A stretch of DNA of 35,477 nucleotides, taken from Fulvivirga sp. Its GTDB lineage: Bacteria > Bacteroidota > Bacteroidia > Cytophagales > Cyclobacteriaceae. Positions within the stretch are counted from its first letter, which is position 1. Each line of letters starts with the position of its first letter. The DNA is taken from NCBI GenBank assembly GCA_028280565.1, contig JANQLQ010000048.1, positions 1-35,477 on the forward strand, in the 5' to 3' direction. Made by a program: the position numbers and the translations under genes. The notes under the pieces are model-generated. The model did not search any database. It saw nothing but the letters and a program-made list of their open reading frames with translations, and was not told the origin of the DNA. Shown one piece after another: positions 8,139-16,361 of this stretch.

Positions 8139-10319
8139 ATGAAAACAATTGAAACTAAACAGTTATGGATTGGCAAGAGCAACGCTCGAATTGCATTGAC
8201 ATGTATGTTGGTGCTTTGCTTTTTGGTGAGTACCCATGTACTTGCCCAAGTGAACTTCCCCGGGGGAAGGATAGCGATGAGCTATGACGGTAACGAAAAT
8301 GACCTGGACGACTATGGTGCCATGCCACTGGCGATTGCTATGGTAGCAAAAGCCGGGTTGGCAGACAAACTGGTTCACATAGAACATGGTAATACGATCT
8401 GTGAAAACAATGCAAATCGTTCGAACCGGATGAACCAACTCTGTGAGGGAGCGTTGCAACGCTTCGGACCTTTTCCAAATGTAAAGGAGTACCAGGTCCG
8501 GGGTGGAGAGCGAAATGCTGCCAGCGATAACTTGGCGGCCGAAATTAATGCTTCTTCTGCCAATGACCCACTCTGGATCATTGCTGCAGGCCCTATGACC
8601 ACCGTGGCAGAAGGCATTCGCAAAGCACAGGTAGGCAAGCGACAGCATGTGATTGTGATCTCTCATTCAAAATGGAACGAAAATTATGATCGCTGCAACA
8701 ATCATACGGATTGGGCTGAAATGAAAAATGAATTCAATGGAGATGGTGTCCACTTCATCGGTAACGAGGGTGATGAAGGAACCGTCAGGCCCAATAATGT
8801 CAATAAGCTGGCTAACCAAAACAAAAGTAACGGGGACAATGACTTTAATGCCCCCGATAACAAATGGGCCTGGCTACGGGACAGCAGCAACCCTGACTAT
8901 CGTTGGCTTTGGGAGAATGATGAGAAAAACGGCTACGATGTATCAGATGCCGGCATGACGTACTTTTTGATAACAGGGGGTATTAACCTGGCCAGGACCC
9001 AAAAGAGCGGGTGTGAAACTTGTGGTTCAACCGAAACGGAGCAATTATTTGCAGGCAGCGGTTGCCAGGCGACCCAGGATATCACTGATTTGAGTACGTC
9101 GGTGACCCCGGGTTGTGCCATTGAACTTACCTGGAGCGACGTAAGCAACGAGACTACCTACAGGGTGAGAAGAAAGACAGCCTCAACCAGCTTCATCATC
9201 CTAACAGATCTTGCTGCCAATACGACAAGTTATGTAGACAATACTGCGCAAGAAGGCGTTACCTACACGTACCAGGTAAGGCCCCAGAACAGTTGCAGCA
9301 ACCAAGTCTCCAACCAGCCCAATGAAACCATCCCAACGGGCTGTGGTACTTCCGGGGGACCTTCGGACATTAATGACCTGGCCCCTTCCAGTGTTGCGTG
9401 TGATGCTGTCACACTGACTTGGTCAGATGTAAGCGGTGAGACGGCATATCGTGTACGGAGAAGGCTCACTTCTGCCGCCACTTTTACCACACTTGCGGAT
9501 GTGAGCGCTAATGTAACCACCTACACGGATAATTCAGTAGCGGAAAGCACTTCGTATATTTACCAGGTGAGACCGGTAGTCAGTGGTACGGCTGTTGCCA
9601 CTTCTAATCAACCCCAGGTAGATACACCACCTTGTGGCTCGACCGGTGGCGGTGTGGTATTCATCGACCACAACTCCAGTGGCCAGCGCTTAAAAGCCAA
9701 TAGTTCAGGAGGCGCCGTAGGTACAAAAGCAGCAACTTCAACAGGCACCAATGTCCAATGGGACCAAGTAGATGCTGGTGGTGGATATTTCTACCTCGTA
9801 CATGTAGGCAGTGGTAATAAACTCAACGCCACTACCAATGGCGATGTGATCAATACCGTGTCAGCGACCAGTACAGCCAATAGTGCACAATGGAGATGGA
9901 TAGACGCCGGGGCAGGCTGGTTTAGACTGGAGAACAGGCAATTTACCGAATGGCTACATGTAAAACCCGATGGCGTCACCGATTTTGCACTTGGACCCAT
10001 CACCTGGACGGGTGACAATACCAGGTGGACGTTCACGAATGTGAGTGGCGTAGCCGGTGGTCGGACAAATGGAGAAAAGATCCAGGGAGTTGAGGACGAA
10101 GCCGAAATTGCAGGTAGAGCCGTACTGTATCCTAACCCCGGAAGTGATGAGCTGATCCTAAGAGGAATTGCTAAAGACGCTGAAGTCAGGCTTTTTAACC
10201 AGGGGGGCATTGAAGTGATGCGTTTCATCGGCGACAAGGCGGATATACGTGCCTTACCTTCAGGAATGTATTTTGTGAGAAGCAATAATGAATACTTTGG
10301 AAGATTTATTAAGGAATAA
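8139..10319 (+). CDS. Nucleoside-hydrolase-fold enzyme, fn3 x2, trefoil, T9SS
   Basis: 726 residues. Signal peptide about 1-36 (VLAQ). The N-terminal domain (about 37-310) opens with YDGNENDLDDYGA, which matches the Asp-rich calcium-binding start of the inosine-uridine nucleoside hydrolase fold (DxDxxxDD type); further blocks are WIIAAGPMTTV and VISHSKWNEN. Related domains occur in secreted cellulose-binding proteins of the Sde182 type, where the role is not nucleoside salvage, so a glycosidase acting on a polysaccharide is an inference. Then two fn3 modules (about 314-404 and 410-500), a trefoil module like that of the sulfatase (about 507-635), and a T9SS domain (about 660-726, YPNPGSDE...GMYFVRS). 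It lies 85 bp after the sulfatase and is the last gene before a terminator. Confidence 0.72.
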   Translation: MKTIETKQLWIGKSNARIALTCMLVLCFLVSTHVLAQVNFPGGRIAMSYDGNENDLDDYGAMPLAIAMVAKAGLADKLVHIEHGNTICENNANRSNRMNQLCEGALQRFGPFPNVKEYQVRGGERNAASDNLAAEINASSANDPLWIIAAGPMTTVAEGIRKAQVGKRQHVIVISHSKWNENYDRCNNHTDWAEMKNEFNGDGVHFIGNEGDEGTVRPNNVNKLANQNKSNGDNDFNAPDNKWAWLRDSSNPDYRWLWENDEKNGYDVSDAGMTYFLITGGINLARTQKSGCETCGSTETEQLFAGSGCQATQDITDLSTSVTPGCAIELTWSDVSNETTYRVRRKTASTSFIILTDLAANTTSYVDNTAQEGVTYTYQVRPQNSCSNQVSNQPNETIPTGCGTSGGPSDINDLAPSSVACDAVTLTWSDVSGETAYRVRRRLTSAATFTTLADVSANVTTYTDNSVAESTSYIYQVRPVVSGTAVATSNQPQVDTPPCGSTGGGVVFIDHNSSGQRLKANSSGGAVGTKAATSTGTNVQWDQVDAGGGYFYLVHVGSGNKLNATTNGDVINTVSATSTANSAQWRWIDAGAGWFRLENRQFTEWLHVKPDGVTDFALGPITWTGDNTRWTFTNVSGVAGGRTNGEKIQGVEDEAEIAGRAVLYPNPGSDELILRGIAKDAEVRLFNQGGIEVMRFIGDKADIRALPSGMYFVRSNNEYFGRFIKE

Positions 10320-10478
10320 CTAACCCTGCTTTGTCAAGTTTTTGCCTGGAGATAAAGTTCGTCAGTGCTGGCAGGAAAATATGAAATCAGGAATATGAAA
10401 ATGATTAGATCTTTGATTTCAAGCACTTGACTTCATTGTCTAAGATGACAAAGTAGAGGCTAAGAATGATTAAGGAGC

Positions 10479-10513
10479 AAAAGCCATCCCATTAAAGCAA
10501 AGGGATGGCTTTT
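10479..10513 (+). terminator. Rho-independent terminator of the enzyme operon
   Basis: AAAAGCCATCCC (10479-10490) pairs perfectly with GGGATGGCTTTT (10502-10513) around an 11-nt loop and is followed by TTGTTGTTTT. It lies 160 bp after the stop at 10319. It separates the four T9SS-exported enzymes from the sigma factor gene. Confidence 0.8.
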
Positions 10514-10566
10514 GTTGTTTTCGTGCTTACAATCAGTAGCATAAATCAATCGTCAACGCACTTAGC

Positions 10567-10685
10567 TTTTAACCTGGACTCGTTTAAAACATGACCGTCA
10601 TTCTGTGCCGGTGGTTGTGGGAGGGCTCATTGCGAGAGCCGGAATCTGCTGTGTTGTAGAAGGTAAGCTACTCTCCAGGTTAAAA
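10567..10685. repeat. 119-bp element with perfect 12-bp inverted ends
   Basis: TTTTAACCTGGA at 10567-10578 is repeated as its exact reverse complement at 10674-10685. Inside lies a small hairpin, GGCTC/GAGCC around 10624-10640. No reading frame of note and no clear target-site duplication. It could be a MITE-like relic, or a structured RNA between the two transcription units. Confidence 0.4.
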
Positions 10686-10964
10686 ACACCGGATACAAAC
10701 GCATACTATATAGGCACGGTAAACCTGTCCGCCTAGCGTTATGTTAATGTAATTTTTACCTTAACTATAATAATCTAAAGATCAATTGAATACATTCGTA
10801 TATACTGTATCCTGTTTTAAGCGGATTGATTATTTTTTTTATGCAGTGATGACCCTGCGAAGTTGGTAACTTAAAAATTCCTTAATCCGATGTTTAGGTA
10901 TTTATCTTTTTTATTTTCCATTTTTGATTAAATCCCTCGTAACTTAATCATTCGTTGTTACCAG

Positions 10965-11540
10965 ATGCACAGGGTCGAGTTTCAAAACATTTCCGATGAA
11001 AGGCTGCTTTTCCTGATCAAAGATGATAATGAATTGGCCTTTGACGAGCTATTCTGGCGTTATTGGCAAAAGCTGTTCAAGACAGCCGCAGCGATCTTAA
11101 GGGATGACGAAAAAGCGCGCGATATTACACAGGAAATATTCACCCAGTGCTGGGCAAAGCGTAAAACGTTAAATGTCAGTCAACCTTCTCATTACCTTTA
11201 CCAGGCCACTAAGCTGAAATGTTTTGAACATTTAAGAAGAGATAAGATTGCCAAAGAAGTGCTGAGCCACTTTGATCATTTCTTGGTAACGAACAACCTA
11301 GAGGAAGAAATACGATTCAGGGAAGCCCAGCGCCGTTTTGAAGAGAGCCTGCAAAGTATGCCTGAAAAATGCCAGCTTGTTTTCAAATTGAGTCGTATAG
11401 ACCATCTGTCCAACCAGGAGATTGCCAAAAAGCTCAATATCTCCCTCAAAACAGTAGAATACCATATGACGAATGCGCTAAAGCATTTAAAGCTGACTAT
11501 GGTGGATTGCTTTGCGTTAGTACTTCTCATTTTTTTCTAA
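10965..11540 (+). CDS. ECF-type RNA polymerase sigma factor
   Basis: 191 residues, usual length for Bacteroidota ECF sigma factors. Region 2 (about 22-90) has the expected core DELFWRYW...DITQEIFTQCWAKR, with ...YLYQATKLKCFEHLRR at its end; region 4 (about 130-180) has MPEKCQLVFKLSR, then the helix-turn-helix LSNQEIAKKLNISLKTVEYH. The protein ends in a hydrophobic tail (FALVLLIFF). The FecR-type gene starts 66 bp downstream, followed by an STN-bearing SusC, the standard arrangement in which substrate binding at the outer-membrane receptor releases the sigma factor to transcribe the PUL. Its target promoters are not identifiable here by eye. Confidence 0.92.
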   Translation: MHRVEFQNISDERLLFLIKDDNELAFDELFWRYWQKLFKTAAAILRDDEKARDITQEIFTQCWAKRKTLNVSQPSHYLYQATKLKCFEHLRRDKIAKEVLSHFDHFLVTNNLEEEIRFREAQRRFEESLQSMPEKCQLVFKLSRIDHLSNQEIAKKLNISLKTVEYHMTNALKHLKLTMVDCFALVLLIFF

Positions 11541-11606
11541 AAAATTACACTTCATGGCAAGGGTTTGACAGGAGTTATTCAACTCTAGTATGTAAATGCT
11601 AGTGTT

Positions 11607-12614
11607 ATGGATGAAGAACTACTGAAAACCAGGCTTGAAAGATACCTTAATGGCCTGGGGACCGCAGAAGAAAAAGCACAGCTTGATGCTTTTTTTGATG
11701 CTTATATGGAAAAAGCGCAACAGTCAGAATGGAAAAACGGTGACCCCGATCACTTTGGAAAGGCATTATTAGCAGACATTAAGCAGGGCATTCGAGAAGA
11801 GGCTCGTGAGGGAAAAGCCAGGCGTTTACGGATTACCCAGCCGTGGATGCGTATTGCCGCGACGGTCAGTATCATTTTTATACTAGGCTTAGGAGTGTAC
11901 TGGTGGTCCTCGGATATGCTGAACGCTAATACGTCCCATATGGTGACCCGAACCACGGCCTTTGGCCAGCGATCCAGCGTAGCGTTAAGTGATGGCACCA
12001 CGGTTTACCTGAATGCAGGAAGTGAGCTCAAGTATCCTGCGCATTTTGAAGGTACCATTCGCCAGGTCTCGCTGGTAGGAGAAGCCTTTTTTGAAGTACA
12101 AAAGAACCCTGGTAAACCTTTTGTGGTTCAAACCGGGAAGGTGGCTACAACGGTACTCGGCACTTCCTTTAATATCAATGCCTATCCGGGGCAAGATGAA
12201 ATCAAGGTGACAGTAGCCACCGGCAAAGTGAAAGTGGCTAAAGTAGATCCGGTCACCTCTCAGGCGAACGAGGAAGAAGTATTTCTTGCCCCCTCGCAAC
12301 AGGCTACATTTCAACGCAATACGGGTAATCTGCTATCGGAAACCGTAGCGCTTAAAGATCATTTGGGCTGGAGGGAAGGGGTTATCCGGTTTGATGACAT
12401 ACGCCTGGGAGAGGCAGTCAAAATACTGGAACGCTGGTTCGACGTATCGATCACCCTGCAAGAGGAAGCGACATCAGGTTGCTATATCAGCAACACGTTT
12501 GAAAATGAAAGCCTGGTCAACATACTGGAAAGCATCAAATTCATTAAAGGAGGAATTGATTACGAATTCATGCAAGACGATAAAATACTCATCACCGGTA
12601 GTTGCCGGCATTAA
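11607..12614 (+). CDS. FecR-family anti-sigma factor
   Basis: 335 residues. Cytoplasmic N-terminal part (about 1-79, MDEELLKTRLERYLNG...) that would bind the sigma factor; one transmembrane segment (about 80-101, IAATVSIIFILGLGVYWW); periplasmic FecR domain (about 111-212, with FGQRSSVALSDGTTVYLNAGS and FNINAYPG); C-terminal DUF4974-type domain (about 252-330, VIRFDDIRLGEAVKILERWF), which contacts the STN domain of the receptor. Located between its sigma factor and SusC. It should hold the sigma factor inactive until the SusC receptor signals substrate. Confidence 0.92.
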   Translation: MDEELLKTRLERYLNGLGTAEEKAQLDAFFDAYMEKAQQSEWKNGDPDHFGKALLADIKQGIREEAREGKARRLRITQPWMRIAATVSIIFILGLGVYWWSSDMLNANTSHMVTRTTAFGQRSSVALSDGTTVYLNAGSELKYPAHFEGTIRQVSLVGEAFFEVQKNPGKPFVVQTGKVATTVLGTSFNINAYPGQDEIKVTVATGKVKVAKVDPVTSQANEEEVFLAPSQQATFQRNTGNLLSETVALKDHLGWREGVIRFDDIRLGEAVKILERWFDVSITLQEEATSGCYISNTFENESLVNILESIKFIKGGIDYEFMQDDKILITGSCRH

Positions 12615-12660
12615 ATCACGATGTGCCTATGGAGAAAAACTGACCAACAAAAACAAAACA

Positions 12661-12696
12661 ACAGCCTGCCACACTTTGGCCGGTACAACAGGCTGT
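12661..12696 (+). promoter_or_regulatory. Inverted repeat in the FecR-SusC gap
   Basis: ACAGCCTG (12661-12668) and CAGGCTGT (12689-12696) form an 8-bp stem with a 20-nt loop in the 135-bp gap before susC. No T-run follows, so it is not a terminator. It may be part of a structured susC leader or an operator. Confidence 0.3.
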
Positions 12697-12749
12697 AACG
12701 ATCAATGTAAAACAATGGAATTGTAATCATCAAACGCTTAGATAAAAAT

Positions 12750-15700
12750 ATGCAATCAAAAATACTAAACCTATTAATTATGGGATCAAAACTGGCATGC
12801 TATGTATTCATCATTCAGCTGATCAGCATGCAGTTGCTCTTTGCCAGTGATTTGAACGGACAGAATTTGGAGGACACACGCGTAACGATCCAATTGGAGG
12901 AGGCAACACCCGTGCGCGTGTTTGAAGCGCTGGAACGTACTACAAAATTTAAATTTGGCTATGACCGTTCCGTTTCAGCCATTGAGCGCCGTATTGACCT
13001 GGATTTTAGAAAGAAGTCGCTGGCAAAGGTGCTAAGTTTTATGGAAGACCAATGGAACCTCAGGTTTCGGCAAATCAACCATAACATCTCGGTTATCCTT
13101 AATAAAGGACCGCAACTTGACGGCAAGACGGTCCTTCGCACCCGGACGTTTGAGAGAACGCTTACCGGGCGGGTAGAGGATGATGCCGGGGAACCGCTGC
13201 CCGGTGCTACTGTACAGGTAAAGGGTACTTCCGTCGGCACTATCACCGATAGTGAGGGCAGATTTACGCTCGAGGTACCGGATGAGGCGGAAATGCTGAT
13301 TGTTTCTTACATCGGTTTTATTGCCAGGGAAGTTATGATTGGTGAGCAGACCCGTTTTGAGATTTCACTTTCCCCTGATCTGAAATCATTAGAAGAAGTG
13401 GTGGTAATTGGCTATGGAACACAAAAAAGAGGAGATGTAACCGGTGCGATAGCGCAGGTAAAGGCAGAAACACTCAGTGGCCAGGCAGTCACCAGCCTGG
13501 ACCAGGGGATTATAGGAAAAATGGCAGGTGTCCAGGTGCTGGAAACCTCCGGTGCCCCGGGAGACAATGTATCAATCCGGGTTAGGGGCACCAATAGTAT
13601 TACCGCCGGTAACAATCCATTGATCGTTGTCGATGGCGTCCCTTTGAGCGATAATCTTTCCCCGAATACGTTAGTACCGGGTAACCGAACTAACCCATCC
13701 GTACTGGACGGTGGCGCCACGGAAACAAACGTCCCTTTTAACCCGCTCAGTGCAATCAGCGTGGACGACATTGAATCCATTGAAGTGCTGAAAGACGCCG
13801 CTTCAGCTGCAATTTATGGGTCAAGGGGCGCAAATGGCGTGGTGCTGGTAACTACCAAGAGAGGCTCAGGAAAACCAAAAGTGTTCTATAACTCGTACGT
13901 GGGGTGGCAGCAGGTATCCAAAAAACTGGACGTTTTAAATGCGTATGATTATGCGCAGTTCACCTTCGAAGGGCATGGCAATGCCTACCTGGATGAGCTT
14001 CGCCGTGCAGGGGTGACGGACGCCAGTATGGACGATTCCAACGAGGTAAGAAGACAAAAACTAGAGGCTGCAGGCATCCGGGTGCGAGGACGGCTGTTGA
14101 CCCCGGAGGTATTGATCCCCTACCTAGAGGGCGAAGAGGGACTTACCGATACGGACTGGCAAGACGAGGTATTCCGGGTAGCCCCTATGCAAAACCACAG
14201 CCTGGCGGTGGCAGGTACGAAAGATAAGGTGTCGTATTATGCCTCGTTAAACTACTTTGACCAGGAAGGGGTGGTCATTAACTCTGGCTTTGAGCGTTAC
14301 AGTGCACGGCTCAACCTGGACGTTGACATGGGTAAGCTGAAATTTGGCGTTAATTTTAACCCTTCTTATTCCATCCAAAACCGGGTGTTCGGCCAGGGAA
14401 GGTCTACCTCGGGGGAAACCGGTATCGTAGCCACAGCACTGTCTTATGCGCCTGTTTTCCCGGTTTTTGAGGAAGATGGCACCTATAATTTCGGTGCCAA
14501 CAGCCTGGAGTGGCGGGGAAACGATAAAACCCGGATGCTGAATCCCGTGGCGCTGGCAGAGCTGGTGGAAAACGACCTGAACCATACCCGGGTGCTGGGA
14601 AACCTGTTCGCGGAATATGCCATCACTCCAGCGTTGAGCTACCGGGTGTCCTTGGGGGTGGATGTGAATAATTTTGAATTTAACTACTTCCGGCCTTCTA
14701 CGTTGGAAGATTATAATATCCCTGGGCCTTCGGTGCCTGACGGTGCGGCAAGAACCAATACCTACCTCAACTGGCTAGTCGAAAATACGCTGAATTATAC
14801 GCGTAACCTGGGCCAGCACCGGCTCGCGGCACTTGTAGGCTATACTGCTCAAAAGGAAATCAACAGGAATACGGCCGTTTTCGCTACTGACTTTCCCAAT
14901 GACCTGGTAACCACCTTAAACCAGGGCATTGTTACTGACGGTTCATCAGACCGAAGCGAATGGTCACTGCTTTCCTACATAGGCCGTGTTCAATACTCCT
15001 TCCAAGATAAATACCTGCTCTCTGCCGCTGTGCGAATGGATGGCTCCTCACGGTTTGGGTCCGGCAACCGGTGGGGAGTGTTTCCGTCAGTATCAGCCGG
15101 ATGGTGGATCTCGGAGGAGTCCTTTTTTCCGGAGACAGGGTGGTTTACAGGTCTCAAACTCAGGGGAAGTTATGGAGGCTCAGGAAATTTCCAGATCCCC
15201 AATTACGGGGCGATTGCCCTGGTCGGGCAGTCTAACTATGTGACCGGAAACGGGGGAGATGAGATAGAAGCTACCGGCCTTACCCCCATTACGGCTGCCA
15301 ATGAAGAATTAAGCTGGGAAAGAACCACTACGGTAGACCTGGGAATGGATGCTAGCTTTTTTGAGGGGGCACTCACCTTAGAGATAGATTATTACAGGAG
15401 TCTTACCCAAGACCTGCTATTGCAGGTGCCGGTGCCCAGGACGTCCGGGTTTGATCAAGCTTTACAAAACCTTGGAGAGGTGGAGAATAGGGGAGTGGAA
15501 TTTTTACTCTCGGCAAACAGGAAGTTTGGAGCGCTACATGTGTCACTTTCCGGAAACTTTTCAGCTAATCGCAACGAGGTACTCAAATTAGGCCCTGGTG
15601 ATACGCCTATCATTGTAAGCGGAGGCCATAGTTCCGGGCAGTTCATCACGGAAGTAGGTGGTCCCATTGCTAACTACTTTACGCTGGTCCAGGACGGTAT

Positions 15701-16361
15701 CTATACCAATGAAGAAGCTGTACAAAATAATCCTGTTGTAGAAGGCAGCAGGGGAAGCCAGCCTGGCGACCGGCTTTACCGGGATGTGAATGGTGACGGG
15801 GTCATAACACGTGACGGTGACCGCACAAACACGGGTTTTAACTATTTTCCGGACTATACCTACGGTGCCACAGCCTCCCTGGCATACAAAGGCATAGACC
15901 TGGGTGTAAGCTTACAAGGATCACAGGGAGGTGAAATAATGTGCTTGCTGTGCAGACATGTGGCTAATTTGGAAGGTAACTTTAACAACCTGCAGGAGGT
16001 GTATGACAATCGGTGGGTGTCAGAGTCACAGCCTGGCGACGGGCAAACCCCCCGGCCCAACCGAAGAGCTACCGGACAGAATATCGATACGAACACCAAT
16101 TTTATCGAAGATGCATCCTACCTGAGAATACGTAATATTACCCTGGGGTACAGCTTCCCATCGGCGTTGATCCGTGACCTTCACCTTTCCAAAGCACGTC
16201 TCTATTTCGCGGCTATGAACCCCTTTACCTTCACGGATTACCGTGGCTATAATCCTGAAGTGGACACCCGGCCGGGAAGCGCATTAGCCTCAGGCGAAGA
16301 TTCCGGTACTTACCCTCTTGCAAAAACTTATTCCATAGGCATAAACATCACTTTCGAATGA
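12750..16361 (+). CDS. susC-like: SusC/RagA TonB-dependent receptor with STN domain
   Basis: 1203 residues. Signal peptide about 1-33; STN signalling domain (about 34-117, TRVTIQLEEATPVRVFEALE); carboxypeptidase-regulatory-like beta domain (about 138-218, GRVEDDAGEPLPGATVQVKG); plug (about 220-350, GYGTQKRGDVTGAI, then IRVRGTNSI and the SusC signature AASAAIYGSRGANGVVLVTT); outer-membrane beta-barrel to the end, finishing SIGINITFE. It should import oligosaccharides across the outer membrane in TonB-dependent fashion together with SusD, and through the STN domain signal to the FecR/sigma pair immediately upstream. The stop overlaps the start of the SusD gene by 4 bp. A CLLC pair near residue 1070 in the barrel is slightly unusual. 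A second ATG 30 bp downstream is also possible. Confidence 0.95.
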   Translation: MQSKILNLLIMGSKLACYVFIIQLISMQLLFASDLNGQNLEDTRVTIQLEEATPVRVFEALERTTKFKFGYDRSVSAIERRIDLDFRKKSLAKVLSFMEDQWNLRFRQINHNISVILNKGPQLDGKTVLRTRTFERTLTGRVEDDAGEPLPGATVQVKGTSVGTITDSEGRFTLEVPDEAEMLIVSYIGFIAREVMIGEQTRFEISLSPDLKSLEEVVVIGYGTQKRGDVTGAIAQVKAETLSGQAVTSLDQGIIGKMAGVQVLETSGAPGDNVSIRVRGTNSITAGNNPLIVVDGVPLSDNLSPNTLVPGNRTNPSVLDGGATETNVPFNPLSAISVDDIESIEVLKDAASAAIYGSRGANGVVLVTTKRGSGKPKVFYNSYVGWQQVSKKLDVLNAYDYAQFTFEGHGNAYLDELRRAGVTDASMDDSNEVRRQKLEAAGIRVRGRLLTPEVLIPYLEGEEGLTDTDWQDEVFRVAPMQNHSLAVAGTKDKVSYYASLNYFDQEGVVINSGFERYSARLNLDVDMGKLKFGVNFNPSYSIQNRVFGQGRSTSGETGIVATALSYAPVFPVFEEDGTYNFGANSLEWRGNDKTRMLNPVALAELVENDLNHTRVLGNLFAEYAITPALSYRVSLGVDVNNFEFNYFRPSTLEDYNIPGPSVPDGAARTNTYLNWLVENTLNYTRNLGQHRLAALVGYTAQKEINRNTAVFATDFPNDLVTTLNQGIVTDGSSDRSEWSLLSYIGRVQYSFQDKYLLSAAVRMDGSSRFGSGNRWGVFPSVSAGWWISEESFFPETGWFTGLKLRGSYGGSGNFQIPNYGAIALVGQSNYVTGNGGDEIEATGLTPITAANEELSWERTTTVDLGMDASFFEGALTLEIDYYRSLTQDLLLQVPVPRTSGFDQALQNLGEVENRGVEFLLSANRKFGALHVSLSGNFSANRNEVLKLGPGDTPIIVSGGHSSGQFITEVGGPIANYFTLVQDGIYTNEEAVQNNPVVEGSRGSQPGDRLYRDVNGDGVITRDGDRTNTGFNYFPDYTYGATASLAYKGIDLGVSLQGSQGGEIMCLLCRHVANLEGNFNNLQEVYDNRWVSESQPGDGQTPRPNRRATGQNIDTNTNFIEDASYLRIRNITLGYSFPSALIRDLHLSKARLYFAAMNPFTFTDYRGYNPEVDTRPGSALASGEDSGTYPLAKTYSIGINITFE

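Larger units (their letters stand above)
10320..10964. other. Intergenic region before the sigma factor
   Basis: 645 bp without a gene. It contains the terminator at 10479-10513 and the inverted-end element at 10567-10685. The remaining A/T-rich part (about 10740-10964) must hold the promoter of the sigma factor gene; I find TATCTTTT at 10903-10910, one base from TAnnTTTG, but no properly spaced TTG, so no promoter is called. Confidence 0.5.
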
